Assembly: GCA_008638375.1 (NCBI GenBank)
Contig: CM018032.1
Span: forward strand, 4,374,501-4,438,500
DNA length: 64,000 nucleotides
Source: Nyssa sinensis
Lineage: Eukaryota; Streptophyta; Magnoliopsida; Cornales; Nyssaceae
Direction of reading: 5' to 3'
The number at the start of each line of letters is the position of its first letter. Position 1 is the stretch's first letter. Below, in pieces: positions 1-9,640 of the stretch. Below the pieces are notes generated by a model. That model ran no database searches. It had not been told where the DNA came from and saw only the letters and a program-made list of their open reading frames with translations. A program made the position numbers and the translations under genes.

Positions 1-610
1 TCTGATGTCCGAAAGGATGAAATTTGTGTTTATGTTGCCTGGTTCGAGATAGGGTTGAGGTTCCCTCTTCCTGATCTAGTTAGGCAGTTTTTCACTTGGT
101 TTAACCTCTGCCCTACCGACCTCAACCTTAACAGTTGGAGGCATTTGTTAGGGTTTATAGTTTTAGGGCATCTGAACAATGTCGAGGTAACCCTAGATTT
201 GATCCGTAGTAATATGGATTTAAAATACTTGAGGTCGGAATGCCTCTTCTACATGCCTTTTGATAAGGGGTTCAGACCTCTTTCCTTTGTGCCAACTTCC
301 AACAAGACTTGGAAGAAGTGGTACTTCTTCATAGGAGGAGGATGGGAGATTGAGGACTTTGAGGACCAGATCTTAACATTCCCCTAGAGTACGGGGTTTA
401 AGGGTGAGACCCCTCTCCTTTGTAACCATTCTGATTTTGTTTATGCCTCCACTTCTGAACTGCCTACCTAACCACTATGTTCATGTCTCCTATACAGACA
501 AGAGTGCTTGAAAAAGGTTAATCTTCGCCGTTGATCTTCAGGACAAGTATCGCAAGCTGCTCCAACCCAACAACCGAGACTTCAAAGCCATACTTTCTGC
601 AAAGAATTGA
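1..610 (+). pseudogene. 5' exon of antisense ORF, 'putative gypsy-type transposon' (Transposase_28-like) domain
   Basis: The frame is open from position 1 (SDVRKDEICVYVAWFEIGL and on) to a TAG at 385-387. It reads like the conserved domain annotated in plants as 'putative gypsy type transposon' (PF04195): FPLP start, NSWRHLLGF, FYMPFDKGFRPLSF and SNKTWKKWYFF motifs. After the stop the same frame resumes with GFKGETPLL. A second piece, at 518-607 (AVDLQDKYRKLLQPNNRDF), joins the following ORF but ends at an in-frame TGA (608-610), and a base appears to be missing near 522-530. So this part is broken. It reads opposite to the gypsy pol genes and lies beyond the integrase. The function of the family is unknown. 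Assignment is from remembered motifs. Confidence 0.6.
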
Positions 611-1523
611 ATGACGGTTGATCAGGACAAGGCCAGAGCAGAGAACTTGAAGAAGTCTCTGCTCACAAAATGGGCCCCGAAGAAGAAGGCAGTGGAAGGG
701 CCTTCTTCCCTAGTTGGTCCTCTTCGAACTAAGAAGAGGAGGCCCCAATCCAAGTCTCCTGCCCAAGCTCCGCCCAAGAAGGGTATTGTGATAACTGAGC
801 CTGTTCCTGCGCCTGCCCCTACTCCTGCCCCTGAAGTCCAAAAGAAGGGGAAAAGGAGGCCAACAGTTGACACTGCCCAGCTGCCGAACGGCTACAAGGC
901 TATAAAACAAGCCTTCGACAATTTCTGGATGGATGGCCCCCAAAAGTATAAGGGGCAGAGGGCTGAGCAGACTATCACAAAATTGATGGGCGTCCAGTTG
1001 AAGGTAACTACAGTCATGTCTTTCTTTTCTTTGTGCTTTATTACATTTTTTTGTTTTGACCTGTTTGTTTGTTGTTCTGCAGACCATGCACAACCTTGCC
1101 GCCTTTATGGAATCCACATTGAATCCACAAGCGGTGGAAAAACTTCAAGACGAGCTGGACGAGGCCAGGCTTCAGCTCGGAATAGCCCAATCAAATGCTT
1201 CGATTGTAGAGGAGAGGCTTAGGAAGGCAAACGACTCCCTCTCCATCATGGAGTCTGAGAAGGATTCATTTCTCCGGCAATTGGAGGAGCTGAAGAAAGA
1301 GAATAATGAACTCCAAGCCTCTACTACTCAAAAGATCAAGGAAGCCCTTGACTCTGCTGAGGCTGAGACTAAAGCAAAGATGAAGGCTGAGGTTGAAAGG
1401 ATGGGTGAGGAGCTCCTGCAATATGGGTACGATTCCTTCAAGTCCAAGCTCCTTGTGAAGTATCCTGACTTCGACCTGTCAGGGATCAAAGATGATGATG
1501 CCCTAGACAGCCTTATAGTTTAG
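611..1523 (+). CDS. Antisense ORF of the gypsy element, spliced coiled-coil protein (277 aa)
   Basis: Exon 611-1003 and exon 1083-1523 join in phase 0 across a 79-bp GT-AG intron (1004-1082) with a T-rich tract before ttctgcag. The 277-residue product has a basic N-terminus (KKRRPQ), a Pro/Ala-rich stretch (PAPAPTPAPE), a globular part ending in KLMGVQLK, a long heptad-rich coiled coil (about residues 142-205: ELDEARLQL, EERLRKANDSL, LRQLEELKKENNEL), and an acidic tail (YPDFDLSGIKDDDALDSLIV). This matches the C-terminal half of plant proteins carrying the gypsy-type transposon domain. Upstream stops suggest it is now cut off from its N-terminus. The start at 611 is simply the first ATG after the in-frame TGA, so the true protein probably began earlier. 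No function is known. Confidence 0.55.
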
Positions 1524-2110
1524 GAGTTGCATCCCTTTTTTTTTTTGTTCTTGAACTAATGTACTTCTGATACTTATTAATGAAAATCAACTTTCTTCAG
1601 AGCTTGAGTATTTTTATTCTTCCGAACAGCAATACTTGCAAATTTTGTGAATTTAGATCTACCCATCAAACTTTTAACTAAGAATGTACTGAACAAGATC
1701 TATGTAAATATCTAAACCAGAACTAGGTCTGATAGTAGGAGTAATTGAATCAGAACTGGTGCTGAATCACTTAAGCAAGAATACTTGCAATAATGCTTAA
1801 GCACATTTGTTATAATTTGTTGGAAGACTTGTGATGACAATTGAACAAATCCTCCATAATTAGAGCTTGTGTCCACCAGGACTAATCATAGCTGGATAGG
1901 AAAACTTTGAACAAATTCTTCATGATCCGAGCTTCCATTATTATGACTAATAAGAACCGAACACGAAGATTTGTAATAATTGAACCGGAGTTGGTATTGA
2001 CTAATCAGAAACGTTTGTAACTTGAGTAGTAGAGTAATCAAGCCAAGTCTTCTACCCTTAGTATAGGAGGTAACCGAGTAGGTTGAAGAATTGTAAATAT
2101 TCCTATATGG
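1524..2110. other. Untranslated spacer of the gypsy element
   Basis: About 590 bp between the antisense ORF and the tandem array. It has an AATGAAAATCAA stretch near 1580 that could serve the plus-strand transcript as a polyadenylation region. Several loosely repeated phrases occur (cagaacta, aatacttgcaa, ttgaacaaat). No gene is seen. Confidence 0.5.
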
Positions 2111-2416
2111 AGGTGGTCCAGACCTATAACACTTGCATGGCTGCAAGGTTTCTAGGGGTCTATACATTGAGATGGACTAGACCTCTAACACTTGTATAGG
2201 CTGCAAGGTTTTTAGGGGTCTGTACATTGAGATGGACCAGACCTGTAACACTTGCATGGGCTGTAAGGTTTTTAGGGGTTTGTACATTGAGATGGACTAG
2301 ACCTGTAATACTTGCATGGGCTGCAAGGTTTTTAGAGGTCTGTACATTAAGATGGACCAGACCTGTAACACTTGCATGGGCTACAAGGTTTTTAGGGGTC
2401 TGTACATTGAGATGAG
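2111..2416. repeat. 60-bp tandem repeat array, about five copies
   Basis: The unit contains gatggaccagacctgtaaca followed by cttgcatgggctgcaagg and tttttaggggtctgtacatt, and recurs every 60 bp with a few substitutions per copy. Because 60 is divisible by three it yields a spurious periodic 20-residue ORF. It lies between the integrase end and the antisense ORF, in the 3' untranslated region. This region is known to be hypervariable in Tat elements and to seed satellite DNA. Confidence 0.85.
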
Positions 2417-3123
2417 AATGCTCGGTGGAGATGAAGAAAAGGAAAAATCTTTATTGATAATACTTCCATAAGTGTTCTACAGTACACGACCTAGGTACAA
2501 GTTTCCCAGATATATCTTCCAACCAGTATGTGGTAGGTCTGGCAATTTTTGTTACTCGGTATGGGCCTTCCCAATTGGGTGATAGCTTTCACATGGTAGG
2601 ATCCTTGGTGTTTGGGAACACTCTTCTTAGGACGAAGTCTCCAACCTAAAAACTAAGGGGTTTTAACCCATGTTTAGAATGGTTGGCTATCATGTGCTGA
2701 TATGCCTCCATTCTAATTCTAGCCTGGTCTCGCTTTTCTTCAAGGAGGTCTAGGTTTTCTACAAGTTGTTGATCGTTAGCTTCTGGGTTGAATGCTTCCG
2801 TCCTCAAAGTAGGCATACCATTCTCAACAAGAATTATTACTTCTGAGCCATAGGCAAACGAGAATGGAGTTTCAGAAGTCGGTGTTCTTCTTGTGGTCCT
2901 GTAGGCCCAGAGCACACCAGGGAGCTCTTCAACCCATCTTCCATTGTCTTTCTCTAACCTTTTCTTAAGAGCATCAAGGATCGTTCGGTTGGTGACTTCT
3001 ACTTGACCGTTGTCTTGAGAGTGCCCTGGTGAAGCGAAGTGATGACTTATGTGTAGGTCTTAACAGAATTTCTTGAAAACTTTCCCTGCAAACTGTGTAC
3101 CATTGTCTGTAATAATAGCATGT
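2417..3123 (-). pseudogene. Integrase, C-terminal half (Ty3/gypsy)
   Basis: Reading right to left, the frame starts at the third catalytic region (AIITDNGTQFAG) immediately at the insertion junction. It continues through HHFASPGHSQDNGQVEVTNR, which includes the catalytic acid, LWAYRTTRRTPTSETPFSFA, and a C-terminal part with GKLSPNWEGPYRV and TYWLED, ending near 2440. The second catalytic residue position reads NGQVEVTNR, as in gypsy integrases. Stops occur (for example after KKFC, after LSF, and before KLSP). The N-terminal half lies at 6478-7060, separated by the inserted LTR. Confidence 0.85.
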
Positions 3124-3699
3124 TGTCACGACCCTAAATCCGACCTATGCGGATCAAGGGTTCGTAATCGGCCACCAAGGCCTTTTTCAATGATCACAAT
3201 GTTTTCCTTATTTCCATTTAATCATATGCAGCGGAATAAATTTCTTTTTTTATTGTGGAAGCGCCAATACACAATTCAACATCAGTCCTTCATATACATA
3301 TTCCATAGTAACTACAAAAGTATATGATGTAATTTTTCAAAGCCTGCTGATGCCATATTCGATGTATAATCCAAAATTACCAAAACCAACTACATCATGA
3401 CTAGCAAACTCCTAATACAAAAAGGGTTCATAGCTTTATAAGTTTCCGACTATCCTGACTGAATCTGCTATTTTTTTGCCGATATCGTTACCTAAAATAT
3501 ATTGGATAAAAATCCGTATGAGCACAACAGCTCGTGAGTATTCCATAACATACTAAGGGTTTTAAAACTGCTATATAATTCAATACTGAAATGTCAATGA
3601 TCATGTATCATATGTTATCTAAAATTATAGTAACAAGATAATGGTATCAAATTCACTTCCAATAAATCTCAATTCAATGATAATCTTAAATCGATAATC

Positions 3700-3890
3700 A
3701 ATAACATAGTTCAATAAATCAAAATCACAGTTCAATAACATAGTTCAATGAATCATAGTTCAATAATCATAGTTCGATAACATAATTTGGTAAATCATAG
3801 TTCGATAACATAAGTCGATAAATCATAGTTCGATAACTCAAAATCATAGTTCAATAAATCATATTCAATCATGGTTCATATTCAATATTC
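3700..3890. repeat. Degenerate short tandem repeat (aatcatagttcaataa type)
   Basis: About ten loosely spaced copies of a 15-20 bp phrase, aatcatagttc(a/g)ataa, including runs such as ataaatcatagttcgataac. It sits within the solo LTR and has no coding content. Confidence 0.7.
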
Positions 3891-5126
3891 ATACTCAAAT
3901 TCATATATTTCACTTCTATGGCTAGCAAATTAGAACCTCGCTGATTGAGATCGATAGACTAGTTCGATATGCCGTATCACACCGGCTCACCACCAATATA
4001 CCCCGTGGGTAAGGTTCGATAAGTCACAACCTATTCAATAGTGACCAATCATAGAAGAGTGTTCTATCCAAAGCATCAAAATCATAACCAAAATCGATAA
4101 TCGTCAATAGCAGTTCAATTACTCAAATCAAAGTTCCTTATTTGGTACTCAGTTAAAACAGTTCAAACATTTGTAAGAAGATTATATAACATTTGAGTAT
4201 CTTACGAAAACATTTTCTTAAGTCAAAGAAGACAATATAGTTGTCAATAGATCATTCAAAACGTATACAGTATAGCTATTAAGCAAAGGCTATAAGGAAA
4301 AATGATATCATATGTCGATACATCATAAAAGAGTTTAATATTTATATCTATAATGAAATTGCTACCTCAATATGGTATGAAACACTCACCTGAAATCTAA
4401 GGGCTTTTACCAAAAAATCCTTCATTTAGTTGAAGGTTCCTGTAATCACATTTCAAAGTCTGGTTACATTCCATAATATCACTCGATTTAATTGTCATTT
4501 AAATCTCTTTCTATTCTAGTTACTTTTCCTTGGTAGCCTCTTTAAGTCTTAGGCGTATTAATTTCTAACTTTAATCTTAGGCGTTATACTCATAGAGTAT
4601 ACTCGTCTGGTAGCTTCATTAACTTGTAGGGTTGCTTTCATAACTTCACTAATTCATATGTCATATTTTTCCGTACTTCAATTCATAATATAGACCTTGT
4701 CGAAGAAAGTCAATTTAGACCCTCTCGGACTTCCATTTGGCTTTAGGGGCACTAGAGGTAATTTGGTCATTTTATATTTTATGATATTCTGGCCTGGAAT
4801 CATTATTTAGCCCCAAATATAAGTTCATAAATATATAGGCTTCCATTGGTATCAATTTCGTCTAATTTGAACTTCACTTGTACTTTATATCCTATGAGGG
4901 GCATTTTAGTAATTTTTATGCTTTTACGTGTCACATTTTTTGGTACCTCGTTTACTAAAATGGATTCTACCATTGAGTCCAGAACATCCAAAAACCTTGG
5001 GTTACACTATCTGTTTACTTAATCTGGACATCAGGACTATTTATGAAATTACCTTGATTTAATTATATTACTTTTTTTGGATATATTATATTTATATTTA
5101 AATGAAATTTTACACAAATGAACTGG

Positions 5127-5200
5127 TGGCAAGGCGGCTATTGATTGGGCCATTGAATTCTCTCTCAGTGCAGGTCAGTGGGTCGAACCCCACTAGCCTC
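5127..5200 (+). other. tRNA-like segment inside the solo LTR
   Basis: TGGCAAGGCGG (5127-5137) resembles a Pol III A box. GGGTCGAACCC (5180-5190) resembles a B box, sitting in a short hairpin AGTGGG...CCCACT like a T-arm. The A-B spacing is long, as in tRNAs with a large variable arm. No complete acceptor stem is visible, so it is not called a functional tRNA. It could be a SINE head or an LTR-embedded tRNA relic. Confidence 0.35.
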
Positions 5201-5761
5201 AGTTTTGATTTTCTTCTCTCTTTTCTTTAACCGAGTCCGCTACTGTTCATCATCCCTCACCTTTTTTCGGTCGCTGCTCCGGCAACTCCGCCGACGCCAA
5301 AAACTACAAGCTATTCCTTCATTTTACCCCTGATTTTGACGTTGATTTTTAGAGATTTTCGCACCAAATCGATCCTAAGGGTCACAAAATTCATTTGGGA
5401 CCATTTTAAGCCTTAAAGAATCTAGTTTTCGACACTCAATGGGTTTTTCGGCCATACACAATACGTTCTAATGTAGTCATTTTTGGGTCATTTGCTATGA
5501 TTCCAACTATTTTGGAATCGTTACAAAATTCTATATTGTATTTCATTTAGAGAATCAAGTTTAATTCTCATTGAATTTCTTCTCAATTTAGTCGTGGGTT
5601 ACAGAGGGGATATTTTGAGTTTTTTTTTCTTTTAATTTTTCTACTACTTTTTGGCTTCTAATTATTTTAAAACCAAATAAGAGGAAATTGAGTAGTTGCC
5701 TTGGCCCCAAGCTTAACTCCTGAAGCTTCCTCTTCTCTGTCATCTATGACAGCTACAATAA

Positions 5762-5765
<4 letters not shown>

Positions 5766-5804
<39 letters not shown>
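5766..5804. repeat. (CT)n microsatellite
   Basis: Uninterrupted CT dinucleotide run of about 38 bp within the solo LTR. (TA)n runs follow at about 6028-6050 and 6066-6081. Confidence 0.9.
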
Positions 5805-5805
<1 letters not shown>

Positions 5806-6477
5806 TTTAGGATTTGGTTGATTATAGGTTGCCCCTCAATCCTTTTTATTTCCTTCCTGAACCAACCTAGGTCGGTGGCATTGCCACCTGTTAGCTGCTC
5901 CCTCCACTTATTGTCCTCTACAACATACACCACACTACATCATACGTTGCATACATAAAAATATATTTTTATGCTTCTAATCAACTTTCCTTTCCATCAT
6001 TTGTTCAAGATATTTTATTTTTATTTTATATATATATATATATATATATTATATTCATATAATCTTATATATATATATTATATATACACAACCGACCTCC
6101 CTTTTTTCTCCATTTTTCTGTAATCTTCTTCCAACTTCTACTTGTTTTCTCTTTTATTTCCTTTCTTTTTATTTGATCACATTTTCTCTTATTTTATTGT
6201 TGCATTTCCCTTCCTTATTTTATTATCACTTTATTATTTTTATTATCACATGCTCTACACTTTTATATTTTTATTCTTTATATTTAATTACACCCATATT
6301 GCATTTTTGATGCGACAATCCTCGTATATTCAAAATTGCTTATTATTGAACTATACATCAAATTTTATTTAATAAATTAATGGTTGGTTTAAGATTACAT
6401 GTCATGGCCAGGTCCAACCCAGGTCGAAAACTGCCTAACTCAGGTCGGTACCATTTAACTCGGGTTAGGGTATTACA

Positions 6478-7060
6478 CATGCAATATGCCGAACCTACAG
6501 ATAATGTTCTTCTAGGTGAAGTTTTTGACTTCCGCCTCTGTGATATGTGTTAGGGGCTCAGCCTCTGCCCATTTGGAGAAGTAGTCAATGGCAACCAAAA
6601 GATATCTCCTATTCGGGGTGGCCTTTGGCAGCGACCCTATGATATCCATTCCCTATTGAGCAAAGGGCTATGGGCTGGCAATAGGGATGAGTTTATGGTG
6701 GGGCTGGTGCTGATATGGAGCAAATCGTTGACATTTGTCACACTTCCAAACGTACTCTTTGGCTTGTTTCAGCATGCTAGGCCAATAGTAGCCTTGCATC
6801 AGAGCACAATGGGCCATGGTTCTGCCACCATTGTGGTTGCCACAGATTCCCTCGTGTATTTCGTCCAGAACATATTATGACTCCTTTGGAGCCAAGCACC
6901 GCAACAAGGGTTGGGAATAGGATCTGTGGTAGAGCTTTCCATTTATAACCAGGTACCGAGCTATCCTAATTCGGACTCTTCTGTCCTTGTTCCTATCCTT
7001 TGGGAGGAGCCTTCTTTCAATGTACTGAAGGATAAGAGTCATCCAATTTTGGGTCTGTTC
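6478..7060 (-). pseudogene. Integrase, N-terminal half (zinc finger and start of catalytic core)
   Basis: On the minus strand the broken frames read a zinc-binding region (HNGGRTMAHCALM, CLNKPKS, and a Cys-rich stretch in shifted frames). The catalytic-core start follows: GMDIIGSLPKATPNRRYLLV with AIDYFSKWAEAEPLTHI, which includes the first catalytic Asp. It ends at the insertion junction in FGILHA. A Trp-to-stop change (TAG) precedes GMDI, and there are other frameshifts. It continues at 2417-3123. Confidence 0.75.
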
Positions 7061-7560
7061 GTTAACCTAGGCGACTTGAACCTCTTCTATGCTTGGCCTT
7101 GGCTGGTGGGAGATCTTCAAAGTGGAATCTCCTTTCGCCTTAAGATGAGAGGCCATGTTTGCCAGTGCATCGGCTTGGGAGTTCTGACATCTTTCAATTT
7201 TTTGAATAGTGAATTCATGGAAGGAGCGCTTTAGTGAATTGACCAGCTCTGAGTACTGGAGCATTCTGTCGTCTTTGATGGAAAATTCTCCCATAACTTG
7301 GCTTACCACTAGTTAGGAGTCAGATAAGACTTCGAGGTTTGGGCCTCGCATTCCATGGCTAACTTTATTCCAAGGATGAGGGCTTCGTACTCGGCTTCGT
7401 TGTTGGAGGCCCTGAACGCCAAGCTAATGGTCGTTTCAGCTATAAGTCCCTCAAGGGATCGTAATACTACACTTACGTTGGAACCTCGGTCTGTGGATGA
7501 TCCATCAGTGTAGAGCTGCCATGTAGCCGAGCTTCTACAGATCTATACCTTATCGTGCAG
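7061..7560 (-). pseudogene. Second (plant-type) RNase H domain of the Tat element
   Basis: The frame reads WQLYTDGSSTDRGSN, then LRSLEGLIAETTISLAFRA, then SNNEAEYEALILGIKLAME (acidic residues of the active site in TDGSS at about 7500-7515 and NNEAEYEAL at 7379-7405). After it come MVSQVMGEFSIKDDRMLQY and IERCQNSQADALANMAS, where the QADALA motif carries the last conserved Asp. A second, cellular-type RNase H after the ordinary gypsy one is a known trait of the Tat lineage. Scattered stops show it is inactive. Confidence 0.75.
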
Positions 7561-8030
7561 TGCTGGGGTGAACTCAACAAAAAAATCTACCAATGCCTGC
7601 CCTTCGATGGAATTCCGTGGTACATAAGATGTATCAAATTTTCCAATTCTACTGACCATTTGACCAATCGCCTTGAAACTTCACGTTTCCACGGTACATA
7701 CTTTAGTGGATAAGCAGTTGGGATCTCAATGGGATGCACCTGGAAGTAAGGTCAGAGCTTCCGTGTAGAAATTATTAGTGCTAAGGCCAGCTTCTCAATT
7801 TCAGGGTATCTTTTCTCTGTGTCTAGTAGTGCTCTGCTGACATAGAACATGGGCTTCTGAACCTTCCTGTCTTGCCTAACTAGTACTGAACTGACGGTGT
7901 TTTCAGAGGCTACAAGATAGAGGAACAGTTTCTCCCCTTGTATTGGCTTTGACAAGAGCTCAAGGGAAGCCAAATATTCCTTCAATTTTTGAAAGGTCTT
8001 TTCACATTCTTCAAACTATTGTAAGGCTCT
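7561..8030 (-). pseudogene. Gypsy RNase H (RT-connected) domain
   Basis: Contains LYLVASENTVSSVLVRQD followed by PMFYVSRALLDTEKRYPEIE and KLALALIISTRKL. These are the characteristic blocks of the RNase H that follows RT in Ty3/gypsy pol. The frame is broken on both sides. It lies directly downstream of RT on the minus strand. Confidence 0.8.
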
Positions 8031-8990
8031 GTTACCTTTCAAAGCTTTGAAGCATGGCAGGCATCGATCTGTTGATTTGGAAATGAATTTGTTCAGAGCC
8101 GCAAACCTCCCATTTAGAGCCTGAATGTCTTTCTTGGTCTTTGGCGATTCCATCTCAATCAAGGCTTTGATCTGGGTAGGATCTGCTTCAATACCTCTCT
8201 AAAAGACAATGTATCCCAAGAACTTTCTCTTGGTTACCCCAAAAGTGCATTTCAAGGGATTCAGCTTCATCTTGTGTTGCTTCAAGATTTCAAATATCTG
8301 ATCTAAGTGCTGGAGGTGGCTGCTCTTTTGTAGGCTTTTGACCAACATGTCATCTATGTAAACTTCAATTATACTGCCGATTAGAGGACTGAACATCTTG
8401 TTGACCAGACGATGATATGTTGCACTAGCATTTTTCAGTCTGAACGGCATCACTCTATAGCAATGGAGACCTCGTTTGGTTTTGAAAGCTATCTTTTCCT
8501 AGTCTGATGGGTACATCTGGATCTAGTTGTATCCAGAGTAGGCATCCATGAAGCTCATGAGTTCGTGCCCTGCCGTTGCATCGACCAACTGGTCAATCCT
8601 TGAGAGAGGAAAACTGTCTTTAGGACAGGCTTTGTTGAGGTCTGTGTAATCAACACAGACTCTCCACTTGCCATTTTTCTTCTTGACTAGAACAGTATTG
8701 GCAAGCCATTCTAAATAGAACACCTCTCGTATCATCTTGGCCTCCAACAACCTCTGGACTTCCTTGTTGATGATCTGATGACGTTCTGGAGCGAGTGTCC
8801 TCCTCTTCTGTCTGACTGGAGGGTGGTCAAGATCTGTCATCAACTTATGGGTGATGAGGTATGGATCTATCCTTACCATATCTTTCGTTTCCCAAGCAAA
8901 TACTGAGAGGTTGTTCTTTAAGAATTCTACCATCTCTTCTTGCTCGGCAGGTGTCAAGTCTGTACCAATTTGCAAGTAATACCCCTATTC
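8031..8990 (-). pseudogene. Reverse transcriptase (Ty3/gypsy)
   Basis: Two long frames, 8523-8975 and 8199-8453, cover most of RT. They read LTPAEQEEMVEFLKNNLSVF, VRQKRRTLAPERHQIINKEV, KKKNGKWRVCVDYTDLNKAC and DSFPLSRIDQLVDATAGHEL. MDAYSGYN carries the first catalytic Asp, followed by MPFRLKNASATYHRLVNKMF and VYIDDMLVKS with the catalytic YIDD. FGVTKRKFLGYIV closes the domain. Both catalytic motifs survive, but there are stops after SGYN and before EKIAFKTKRG. Confidence 0.9.
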
Positions 8991-9279
8991 TTTTGAGCTA
9001 ACCAGCACCTTGATTGGGTTCCCTACAAGTTTGGCCCCACTGTCCCTTCCCCTAGGGCTTAGGGGTTCATCAATTCTAGAGGGGTAGTTTTCTACCTCGT
9101 GATGGTGTGAAAGGTCCTGCCCCGCACTTCACAAGTGTGTTGTAATTACTATTTGGGGGTCTTCTCCTTGAGCGCGAGAGCGTGGCACTCTCGGGCAGTT
9201 AGTTGGCATCATCTGATGGAGTAGACAGCATTATTATGCACATACTTTAGGCATTGATGGAGGGTTGAGGTGACCACTC

Positions 9280-9640
9280 GCATTTGGTGGAGTCAGGGCC
9301 TACCGATGATTACATTATAGGGAGACTTGGAGTTCAGAACCATATATTCTGATATTGTGGTCTTCTGTCCATCTCTCTCTCCTGCCGTGGTGGGCAGGTC
9401 AATCCTCCCTAGTGGGGTACTAAGATTCCCGTCAAATCCTGCCATTATGGCGGCAGTGGGCTTGACGTCATTGGAGCCGAGCTTCATCTGTCTGAGGGGC
9501 TCGTAGAATAACACATTTGCAGAGCTCCTTGTGTCCACCAAGACTCTTCGGATCTCGAAATTGGCAATTTTAAGAGAGATAACTAGGACATCACTATGAG
9601 GGCAGTGTACCCCTATAAGATCTTGCTCTGTGAACTGGAT
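9280..9640 (-). pseudogene. Retropepsin-like protease with mutated active site
   Basis: Frame 9293-9541 reads VDTRSSANVLFYEPLRQMKL, later AAIMAGFDGNLSTPLGRIDL, and SPYNVIIGRP. This is the arrangement of Tat/Athila proteases, with the flap region and the ILG-like end (IIGRP). The catalytic triplet normally D-T-G is D-T-R, because the codon at 9527-9529 (minus strand) is AGG. That loss should inactivate the enzyme. It lies between gag and RT. Confidence 0.8.

Larger units (their letters stand above)
3124..6477. mobile_element. 3.35-kb solo LTR (gypsy type, TGTCACGACCC...GGTATTACA) inside the integrase
   Basis: The insertion starts TGTCACGACCC and ends GGTATTACA, giving TG...CA ends. It is flanked by CATGT (3119-3123) and CATGC (6478-6482), a 5-bp target duplication with one change. 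Removing it restores the integrase frame (FGILHA joined to IITDNG). No gag or pol frame occurs inside, so it is best read as a very long solo LTR. Related starts or internal parts recur at 12861, 40307 and 57725. Inside are a degenerate tandem repeat (3700-3890), a tRNA-like segment (5127-5200), a (CT)n run and (TA)n runs. The long LTR and terminal motif suggest the Tekay/Del group, by inference. Confidence 0.7.

Noticed and set aside
2227..2415. Periodic 62-residue ORF with 20-residue repeats
   Set aside because: It is a translation of the 60-bp tandem array; all copies stay open only because the unit length is divisible by three.
2111..2416. CRISPR array
   Set aside because: Units are contiguous, with no unique spacers, and the window is plant nuclear DNA.
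5701..6372. Two ORFs in the solo LTR
   Set aside because: Low-complexity translations of (CT)n and T-rich DNA, with no protein-like pattern.
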